A DNA stretch of 5,974 bases from Anaerolineae bacterium (GTDB lineage Bacteria > Chloroflexota > Anaerolineae > Aggregatilineales > Aggregatilineaceae): positions 1 to 5,974 of the forward strand of contig JADLHR010000396.1 in assembly GCA_020848665.1 (NCBI GenBank). The letters run 5' to 3'. Under the pieces are notes generated by a model. That model was not told the DNA's origin. It searched no databases and saw nothing but the letters and a program-made list of their open reading frames with translations. Below are positions 1 to 5,502 of this stretch, piece after piece. Each line of letters starts with the position of its first letter. The stretch's first letter is position 1. Made by a program: the position numbers and the translations under genes.

Positions 1-821
1 AACTCCGCCTGCGCGCGATCCAGCTCCGCCAACCCCTGCGCGAGCTGCTCGGCGCTGGGGACTTTATGGTGCCACGCGATCTGGTTCTCGATGAAGCTCA
101 CGCCTTTGCCCTTGACCGTGTGCGCGAGAACCAGGTTCGGCTTGCCCGGCTCGAAGGGAGCCTGCTCAAAGGTGCGGACCAGGTCTGCGATGTCGTTGCC
201 GTCGCAGGCGCGCACCGCGAACCCAAACGCGCGGAATTTGTCTTCGACCGGCTCCAGCCCGACGACGGTTTCGGTCGGCCCGGTGATCTGCAACCCGTTG
301 CGATCGACGATGACGATCAGGTTGTCAAGCTGGTAATGCGCGGCGGTCATAGCGGCTTCCCAACTGGAGCCTTCGGTCAACTCGCCGTCGCCGAGCAGAG
401 TGAAGACGCGATAGCCGCGCCCGTCGAGCTTCGCGCCGAGCGCCATGCCGACTGCGACCGACAGGCCGTGCCCCAGCGCGCCGGTATTCTGCTCGACGCC
501 GGGCACCTTGCGCGTCGGGTGACCGATGAAGTGCGAGCGGTAGTGGCCCAGCGTCGCCAGGTCTTCGCGCGGAAAGAAGCCTTTATCTGCCAGGACGGTG
601 TATAGCGCCTCGACCGAATGCCCCTTGCTCTGCACGTAGCGGTCGCGGTTCGGATCGTCGAAATTCTGCGGCGAGACGTTCATCACGTGGTTGTAAAGCA
701 CGTTGAGGATGTCCACGCACGAGAGGCTGCCGCCAGTGTGCCCCGCTTTGGCCTGGTGAATGATCGTCAGAATCGTCTTGCGATACTCAATGGATTTCCG
801 TCTCAGGTCTCGCTCATTCAT
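1..821 (-). CDS. Transketolase, N-terminal (ThDP-binding) subunit, 3' end cut by window edge
   Basis: This is the N-terminal half of a split transketolase, a cytoplasmic ThDP enzyme that moves two-carbon ketol units between sugar phosphates. I translated 273 codons from the ATG at 821 to the window edge. Seen in order: AKAGHTGGSLS (about 25-35), SKGHSVEALY (66-75), TGALGHGLSVAVGMA (113-127), and the ThDP/Mg motif starting GDGELTEGS (144-152) and closing with VDRNG (172-176). VKGKGVSFIEN follows at 236-246. Stand-alone N-terminal subunits are usually about 270-285 residues, so only a few codons should be missing. The pyrimidine-binding and C-terminal domains should be encoded by a separate gene immediately to the left. 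The start is supported by GGAGG (831-835) nine bases upstream. It is the last gene of the block and follows the sugar-binding protein gene after a 242-nt gap, which suggests it acts on the imported sugar. A general pentose-phosphate role or a specialised one (for example on apulose 4-phosphate) cannot be told apart here. Confidence 0.93.
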   Translation of the reverse strand, partial: MNERDLRRKSIEYRKTILTIIHQAKAGHTGGSLSCVDILNVLYNHVMNVSPQNFDDPNRDRYVQSKGHSVEALYTVLADKGFFPREDLATLGHYRSHFIGHPTRKVPGVEQNTGALGHGLSVAVGMALGAKLDGRGYRVFTLLGDGELTEGSSWEAAMTAAHYQLDNLIVIVDRNGLQITGPTETVVGLEPVEDKFRAFGFAVRACDGNDIADLVRTFEQAPFEPGKPNLVLAHTVKGKGVSFIENQIAWHHKVPSAEQLAQGLAELDRAQAE

Positions 822-1063
822 GCGGCGTGCCCTCCCTCCAACCTCTCGCCATGTCGTGTGTCATACCGTCCGCAAAGCGCGCTCGATCTGGCTGCCGCCC
901 GGCCGTGCGCGGCGCCTGCTTACATACTTTGCCTGGATCACGACGCCAGCCAGATACCGATCGAATGCCGTTTCGGGTGGAGCAGCCGGGCAAGGCTGCG
1001 CCCGGCTGCTCCTGGAAGGGAAGTGCGCGGTCACGAGCGCGCCTTCCCCGCGTTCAGATCTGC
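822..1063. other. Gap between binding-protein and transketolase genes
   Basis: This 242-nt gap has no convincing gene on either strand. It holds a perfect 13-bp inverted repeat near the binding-protein end and a good ribosome binding site (GGAGG, minus strand, 831-835) for the transketolase gene at the other. I found no promoter with clear -35 and -10 boxes reading leftward, so it is open whether the transketolase gene is read through from the transporter operon or has its own start. Confidence 0.6.
979..1012 (-). repeat. Perfect 13-bp inverted repeat (RNA stem-loop) after the binding-protein gene
   Basis: The arms GGAGCAGCCGGGC (979-991) and GCCCGGCTGCTCC (1000-1012) are exact reverse complements around an 8-nt loop. 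The transcript would form a GC-rich hairpin about 51 nt after the binding-protein stop codon. The bases following it on the minus strand (ACCCGAAACGG) contain no run of U, so it is not a standard intrinsic terminator. It could stabilise the 3' end of the upstream message, attenuate read-through into the transketolase gene, or be a dispersed genomic repeat. The loop, read on the minus strand, also starts with GCAGCC, a copy of part of one arm, so an alternative shorter pairing is possible. Confidence 0.75.
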
Positions 1064-2029
1064 TTACTTCACCGGGGCGAAGTTGAAGTAGTCTTCGACG
1101 TTCTCCGGGGTGATGAGGATGCAGTCGATGGAAGCCTTTTCTTCTTCGGGCAGTTCGCCAGTGGTGATGTAGGTGTGGGCCTGTTCGACGGCCAGCGGGC
1201 CGAACTGAGCGACAGGCTGGAGGACAGTCGCGGCGATGGTGCCTTCCTTGATGGCGTCCATCACGTCCTGCGAGCCGTCGAAGCCGACGACGACGACATC
1301 GGTCATACCGGCGGCCTGGAGGGCAGCCATCGCGCCCATCGCCATGGTGTCGTTGCCGGAGATGACGCCCAGGATGTCAGGATGGGCCTGGATGATGGTC
1401 TCCATCACGTCGAAGGCTTCGGTCTGGGACCAGTTGGCCGACTGCTGGGCGACCAGTTCGAGGTCGGGATACTCATCCAGCACGTCGTGGTAGCCCTGCG
1501 AGCGGACATGGGCGTTGGTATCGGACTCACGCCCGAGCAGCTCAACGTACTTGCCCTCTTCGCCGACCAGGCGGACGAACTCCTCAGCGCCGAGGACGGC
1601 GCCCTGGTAGTTGTTGGAGATGATCTGCGAGGCGGCCAGGCCGGTCTCGTTGATCTCACGGTCGATCAGGAAGGTCGGGATGCCAGCGTCCTTGGCCTTG
1701 CGCACCGCCGCGATTGAGGCGTCCGCCCCGGCGTTGTCGAGGATGATCGCCTTAGCGCCGAGCGCGATGGCCTGGTCAACATGCTGGTCTTGCAGGTTCG
1801 GGTCGTCGTCGTGGACCAGCACCAGCGTCTCGTAACCGAGCGCCTTGGCCGCCGCGTCCGCCGAGTCCGCCTCTGCCTTGAAGAACGGGTTGTCATGCGA
1901 TGGCGTGATGATCACGATCAACCCTGGGCTGTCCTGGGCGAGAGCCGGCGCGCTGACGTTGAAGCCCGCGAGCGCCGTTGCCAGGGCAAGCAGCGTCACA
2001 ATGAGCTTGGACCAGTTTTTGTGGAACAT
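1064..2029 (-). CDS. Sugar ABC transporter substrate-binding protein, RbsB family
   Basis: This is a secreted binding protein of the ribose/galactose-type ABC importers (periplasmic-binding-protein type 1 fold), 321 residues. It has an N-terminal signal peptide with Lys4 and Lys8, a hydrophobic core at about 9-22 and a probable signal peptidase I site after APALA (31); there is no lipobox Cys. Mature landmarks are ITPSHDNPFF (41-50), LIDREIN (121-127), ISGNDTMAMGA (223-233), VVGFDGS (247-253) and ATVLQP (267-272). Lined up by eye with E. coli RbsB, the pocket positions N47, F49, F50, D123, R124, R176, N226, D251 and Q271 match, while Phe164 of RbsB corresponds to Trp200. The start at 2029 is chosen because it begins the signal peptide directly and has AGAGGGAG just upstream. 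A GTG at 2140 in the same frame would add 37 residues before the signal peptide. The substrate is a small sugar or polyol and is not identified. Confidence 0.95.
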   Translation of the reverse strand: MFHKNWSKLIVTLLALATALAGFNVSAPALAQDSPGLIVIITPSHDNPFFKAEADSADAAAKALGYETLVLVHDDDPNLQDQHVDQAIALGAKAIILDNAGADASIAAVRKAKDAGIPTFLIDREINETGLAASQIISNNYQGAVLGAEEFVRLVGEEGKYVELLGRESDTNAHVRSQGYHDVLDEYPDLELVAQQSANWSQTEAFDVMETIIQAHPDILGVISGNDTMAMGAMAALQAAGMTDVVVVGFDGSQDVMDAIKEGTIAATVLQPVAQFGPLAVEQAHTYITTGELPEEEKASIDCILITPENVEDYFNFAPVK

Positions 2030-2162
2030 AATCTCCCTCTCTATTGCCAGCAAGACTTTCGATCGGATGATAAAGAGCATGTTACCGCTGATCGTTGCGT
2101 CGATCGGCACCTCTGTTTGCGCATCTTCCAGGCTCGGCACCTCCTTATCATGTGCAGTGGCA
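2030..2162. promoter_or_regulatory. Intercistronic leader before the binding-protein gene
   Basis: This 133-nt gap separates the permease and binding-protein genes, in contrast to the overlaps among the earlier transporter genes. On the minus strand it carries a near-perfect Shine-Dalgarno, TAAGGAGGT (2147-2139), too far from the chosen start to serve it. It also has two copies of GAGGTGCCGA spaced 30 nt apart and the actual AGAGGGAG site next to the start. Such a leader could raise binding-protein translation or stability relative to the membrane parts, which is common in binding-protein operons; that role is inferred. Confidence 0.45.
2104..2143 (-). repeat. 10-nt direct repeat GAGGTGCCGA, 30-nt period
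   Basis: On the plus strand TCGGCACCTC occurs at 2104-2113 and again at 2134-2143, so the copies start exactly 30 nt apart. The copy nearer the permease gene is embedded in the strong Shine-Dalgarno sequence. A 30-nt spacing is close to three helical turns and would suit paired protein binding, or the copies may be coincidental. Confidence 0.5.
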
Positions 2163-3230
2163 TCACGCCGCGCTCCGCTCCTGAATACGCTGTTGGACCT
2201 GGTCGATGATCACAGCCAGCACGATCACGCCGCCGGTGATGATCATCTGCCAGAAGGAACTGACGCCTTCGATTACCATCCCGTTGCGCAGCACACCAAC
2301 GACGAACGCGCCAACGATAGTGCCCAGAATGGTGCCTCGCCCGCCCGCCAGCGAGGTGCCGCCGAGCACGACTGCCGCGATGGCGTTCAGCTCGAAGCCG
2401 TCTCCGGTGGCCGGGTGTGAGGCGACCAACTGCGACGAGATGATCAGCCCGACGATCGCCGCGCAAAAGCCGGAGATAACATAGGTGAGCATCGTGACGG
2501 TCTTCACACGCACGCCGGAAAGCTGCGCGGCGCGCACGTTGCCGCCGATAGCATAGACCTGGCGCCCGAACGGCGTCTTGCCCGTGATGAAGATCGCAAT
2601 CAGCGCCAGGCCGATCATGATCCAGATCGAGTAGGGCAGGCCGAGCAAAGTCCCGCGCCCAAGTTCCGGGAAGCCGGTGTTGCCCAGCTCCGGCTTGCCG
2701 ATCAGGTTGGGGAAGGTGGCGCCGTTATTGGATAGCAGCGCCAGCCCGCGCGCCATGTAGAGCGTGCCGAGCGTGGCGATGAATGGCGCAACACGGAAGC
2801 GCGTCACCAGGATACCGTTCAACAGCCCGACCAGCATCCCGACGGCAATGGCAATCAGCGCGATGATCCAGACGTTGAAGTAGATCACCCGGTCGAGCGG
2901 AGTCAGGATCAGCCCCTTGTGGATCAGCATCCCGGCCACCATCCCGGTCAGGCCGACAATCGAGCCGACCGAGAGGTCGATCCCGCCGGTCAGGATCACG
3001 AAGGTCATGCCGATGCCGAGCACGGCGTTAATGGCGACCTGCTTGGCGAGAATGACCTGGTTGCTCTGCGTCACGAAGGCGTTGGAGAGCAGCGCAAAGA
3101 ACACATACAACAGGATCAGCGCGATAAAGGCGCGCAGTTGCAGCAGCAAGCCGCGCAGGGTGAGGCGCCTTTTTGTGATCTGGCCGAGCGGGCTGCCTTC
3201 TAGGGTTGATTGCACTTTAACCTCCGCCAT
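2163..3230 (-). CDS. Sugar ABC transporter permease, RbsC family
   Basis: This inner-membrane subunit forms the translocation path of a ribose-type importer, probably as a homodimer. The protein is 355 residues, in the usual family range, with a polar N-terminus and about ten hydrophobic segments (for example near 33-53, 64-81, 119-140, 201-217, 246-268, 301-316 and 327-343). Family hallmarks are TGGIDLSVGSIVGL (81-94), PFIATLGTLYMARGL (149-163) and NAIAAVVLGGTSLAGGRG (282-299), the last in the region that couples to the ATPase. The ATG at 3230 is chosen. It overlaps the ATPase gene by 14 nt and has AAGGA 11 nt upstream. An ATG at 3242 and a TTG at 3266 are in frame but lack a well-spaced ribosome site. 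The overlap suggests coupled translation with the ATPase gene. The stop codon TGA overlaps an ATG (TGATG), but the frame that follows looks like noise. Confidence 0.95.
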   Translation of the reverse strand: MAEVKVQSTLEGSPLGQITKRRLTLRGLLLQLRAFIALILLYVFFALLSNAFVTQSNQVILAKQVAINAVLGIGMTFVILTGGIDLSVGSIVGLTGMVAGMLIHKGLILTPLDRVIYFNVWIIALIAIAVGMLVGLLNGILVTRFRVAPFIATLGTLYMARGLALLSNNGATFPNLIGKPELGNTGFPELGRGTLLGLPYSIWIMIGLALIAIFITGKTPFGRQVYAIGGNVRAAQLSGVRVKTVTMLTYVISGFCAAIVGLIISSQLVASHPATGDGFELNAIAAVVLGGTSLAGGRGTILGTIVGAFVVGVLRNGMVIEGVSSFWQMIITGGVIVLAVIIDQVQQRIQERSAA

Positions 3231-4797
3231 TTCCTGACCCATCCTTTCTGACCAGCTCGTGCCCAATTGCCGAGGCTTCGACCAGCGCCTGCTGCGTCGC
3301 CTCAGCGCGGTTTAGCTCGCGCGTGATCACACCCTTCGACATTACCAGGATGCGATCGGCCATCGCCATGATCTCTTTTAGCTCGGTTGAAACGAAGATA
3401 ACGCCCAGCCCTTGCGCGGCCAGCTTGCGCATGATGTCGAAAATCTCTTCCTTAGCGCCTACGTCAATGCCGCGCGTTGGTTCGTCCATCAGCAGGACCT
3501 GGGGCGAGGTCAGCAGCGTTTTGGCGACGACGACCTTCTGCTGGTTGCCGCCGCTCAGCGACGAGATCAGGTTCTGAACATTGCTGACCTTGATCGCCAG
3601 CTCGCGCACCAGGCGGTTGATGGCAGCTTCTTCTTTCGCGCGGGAAAGATACGGCCCGCGCAGGTAATTGCGCAGGCTTGCCAGCAGCATGTTGTCGGCG
3701 ACCGACAGCTCTGGGATCAGGCCCTCGCGCTGGCGATCTTCCGGGATCAGCATGATGCCCTGCTTGATGCGCTTGTCGATCTGGCCTTCAAGCTTCTTGC
3801 CGCCCAGCCAGACGTCGCCGCGTGCCATCGGGTGCAGTCCCATCAGGCACTCGAACAGCTCTGTCCGGCCCGCGCCCATCAGCCCGTAGATGCCGAGCAC
3901 CTCTCCGGCACGCAGCGTAAACGAGACGTGGTCGAGCAGAAAGCCGCCGCCGTACTTGGGCAGGGTTATGTCCTCGACACGCAGCAGCTCGCGCTCGACG
4001 GCGTGCTGCGGCGGGCGGTAGGACGCGGCGGTGTCACGCCCGACCATGCGCTCGATGATCCAGGGCAGATCAACCTCGGCCATTGGCGCTTCGGCGATCT
4101 TGCGCCCATCACGCAGCACAGTGATATAGTCGCCGATCTGCATCAGCTCTTCGAGCTTGTGCGAGATATAGATAATCGAGACGCCTGACGCGGTCAGTTC
4201 GTCAATAACGCGGACCAGGACCTCGACCTCCGCCGTGCTGAGCGCCGAGGTCGGCTCGTCCATAATCAGAATCTTGACTTCGAGCGCCAGCGCCTTGGCG
4301 ATCTCAACAATCTGCTGCTGGCCGATGCGCAGGTATTGTATCAGCGTCTTGGGGCTGATCGGCTGTTCCAGCCGGGCCAGCAGCGCGCGCGTGCGCTCCT
4401 CCTGCTGGCCGTGATGAATGACCGCGCCCCCCGCTGTCAGTTCGTGCGCCATGAAAATGTTTTCGGCGACGCTGAGGTTCGGGAACAGGTTGAGTTCCTG
4501 GTAGATGATCCCGATCCCCATCTCCTCAGCCTCGCGCGGGGATTTCGGCTGGATCGGCTCGCCTTCGAGGATCAGATGGCCTTCGGTCGGTTGCTGAACG
4601 CCGGCCAGAATCTTCATCAGCGTCGATTTACCGGCGCCGTTCTCGCCGACCAGGACATTGACCTTGCCACGATAGACGTTGAAATCGACCTTATCCAGCG
4701 CGACCGTGCCGGGATAGACTTTTGACACCTGCTCGGCGCGCAGAATTACGTCGTCAAACGTCCTGACCTGCTCAGGTGTGGCGGCGGGCGCGCTCAT
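3217..4797 (-). CDS. Sugar ABC transporter ATP-binding protein, RbsA family (two nucleotide-binding domains)
   Basis: This 526-residue cytoplasmic ATPase powers the importer, with two fused ABC domains as is normal for ribose-type systems. The first domain has Walker A GENGAGKST (51-59), Q-loop IYQELNLFPNLS (98-109), a variant signature LRIGQQQ (156-162), Walker B ILIMDEPTSAL (176-186) and switch His213. The second has a degenerate Walker A, GLMGAGRTE (305-313), with Arg311 where Lys is expected, a canonical signature LSGGNQQK (414-421) and Walker B VLLMDEPTRGID (434-445). Its switch His is replaced (FVSTELKE, 468-475). This asymmetry is characteristic of the RbsA/MglA/XylG family and is not evidence of decay. 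The ATG start overlaps the lipoprotein stop as ATGA (4794-4797), and only a weak purine-rich stretch precedes it, so translation is probably coupled. The C-terminus is Gly-rich (GSGNGGG), where the gene overlaps the permease gene. Confidence 0.96.
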   Translation of the reverse strand: MSAPAATPEQVRTFDDVILRAEQVSKVYPGTVALDKVDFNVYRGKVNVLVGENGAGKSTLMKILAGVQQPTEGHLILEGEPIQPKSPREAEEMGIGIIYQELNLFPNLSVAENIFMAHELTAGGAVIHHGQQEERTRALLARLEQPISPKTLIQYLRIGQQQIVEIAKALALEVKILIMDEPTSALSTAEVEVLVRVIDELTASGVSIIYISHKLEELMQIGDYITVLRDGRKIAEAPMAEVDLPWIIERMVGRDTAASYRPPQHAVERELLRVEDITLPKYGGGFLLDHVSFTLRAGEVLGIYGLMGAGRTELFECLMGLHPMARGDVWLGGKKLEGQIDKRIKQGIMLIPEDRQREGLIPELSVADNMLLASLRNYLRGPYLSRAKEEAAINRLVRELAIKVSNVQNLISSLSGGNQQKVVVAKTLLTSPQVLLMDEPTRGIDVGAKEEIFDIMRKLAAQGLGVIFVSTELKEIMAMADRILVMSKGVITRELNRAEATQQALVEASAIGHELVRKDGSGNGGG

Positions 4798-5489
4798 GCT
4801 TCCACCACCGTCAGCCGCACCGGGACGATCGTGATCGCGCTCGCATTGTCCAGCGAGAAAGCGCCAATGAACTGCACCGTTTTCCCTTCGATCTGCGCGG
4901 GATCCATCTCACGGATCGCCTCAACATCATCCACGCCCAGCGCTTCGGCGATCATCGGGATGATGCGGTCACCCATTGCGGTCGCAACATCGGCGAATTC
5001 CTGCTGGTTGGTGAAGGCGCCATACTGGATAAATCCGACGGCGTCACGGACTGCGCTGCGCTGTGAGACCTTGATCAGCGGGCCGATCACCATGCTGGCG
5101 TCCACCGTGCCATCTGGTGGGACAAGGTCCAGTGTGATGATGCCTGACCGCGAGGTGGTGTCCAGCGCGACCACTTTCGCCTCACCGCGCACCATAAAGC
5201 TGTATGAGCCGGTGCCGGAGCGGTGCCCATATTGCTTGATCGCCGCCGCCTCGTCCTGTGCGATCGCCTGGAGCAGGGTGGACAGGTCCTCCGCCTGCTC
5301 GTCGTAGGCCGGCAAGACCTTGCTCTCCCAGATCTCAGCAACATAGGCCTCGCCGGTGAAGCCCTGCTTGGCTTCCTTGTCCTCACTGATCGTGCGTACT
5401 GTCGCCAGCACGCAGCCCGACAGAGCCGCCGCCAGAAGTCCCAGCAGCGCTCCTCGTACGGTGACCAAAACGATGTTTCTGGGCCGCAT
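4794..5489 (-). CDS. DUF2291 family lipoprotein of a sugar ABC transporter operon
   Basis: This 231-residue predicted lipoprotein has no known biochemical function. Arg2, Arg4 and Arg12 precede or border a hydrophobic stretch that ends in the lipobox L23-S24-G25-C26, so the mature protein should be lipid-anchored at Cys26 outside the cytoplasmic membrane. Later features that match my memory of DUF2291 proteins are YGHRSGTGSYSFMVRGEAKV (87-106), the region GPLIKVSQRSAVRDAVGFI (136-154), GAFTNQQEFADV (157-168) and KTVQFIGAF (203-211), ending in a beta-like PVRLTVVEA. Such proteins are often found beside RbsABC-like transporters, as here, which suggests an accessory role in uptake. The ATG at 5489 is chosen because AGGAG lies eight bases upstream; a TTG two codons earlier (5495) would sit only two bases from it. 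The stop overlaps the ATPase start, placing both proteins in one translational unit. Confidence 0.85.
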   Translation of the reverse strand: MRPRNIVLVTVRGALLGLLAAALSGCVLATVRTISEDKEAKQGFTGEAYVAEIWESKVLPAYDEQAEDLSTLLQAIAQDEAAAIKQYGHRSGTGSYSFMVRGEAKVVALDTTSRSGIITLDLVPPDGTVDASMVIGPLIKVSQRSAVRDAVGFIQYGAFTNQQEFADVATAMGDRIIPMIAEALGVDDVEAIREMDPAQIEGKTVQFIGAFSLDNASAITIVPVRLTVVEA

Positions 5490-5497
5490 AAACAACG

Positions 5498-5502
5498 CTC
5501 CT
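5498..5502 (-). promoter_or_regulatory. Ribosome binding site of the lipoprotein gene, overlapping the regulator stop
   Basis: AGGAG lies eight bases before the ATG at 5489 and shares its first bases with the TAG stop of the regulator (5503-5501). This fixes the lipoprotein start and suggests that ribosomes ending on the regulator can restart on the transporter operon. Confidence 0.75.

Noticed and set aside
66..605. Plus-strand open frame opposite the transketolase gene
   Set aside because: The minus-strand frame here is a clear transketolase with ThDP motifs; the plus frame is its mirror.
822..960. Leftward promoter for the transketolase gene
   Set aside because: I saw only weak partial matches to -35 and -10 boxes with poor spacing in GC-rich sequence, so I could not support a site.
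979..1012. Hairpin as an intrinsic terminator
   Set aside because: There is no U-run on either strand after the stem, so standard factor-independent termination is not supported.
827..1717. Long plus-strand open frame across the gap and the binding-protein gene
   Set aside because: It is largely antisense to the well-supported binding protein, has no recognisable domain, and its Asp/Val/Gly/His-rich composition is typical of the reverse reading of a GC-rich gene.
2030..2140. 37-residue N-terminal extension of the binding protein from a GTG at 2140
   Set aside because: It would put a charged, non-hydrophobic stretch before a normal signal peptide, and the GTG lies inside the Shine-Dalgarno sequence itself.
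3412..4188. Plus-strand open frame of about 258 codons
   Set aside because: It lies wholly antisense to the ATPase gene, whose motifs are unambiguous, and shows no family features or ribosome site of note.
3217..4797. Degenerate second Walker A (Arg for Lys) and missing second switch His as signs of a dying gene
   Set aside because: The RbsA/MglA family normally has one degenerate site, and the rest of the reading frame is intact.
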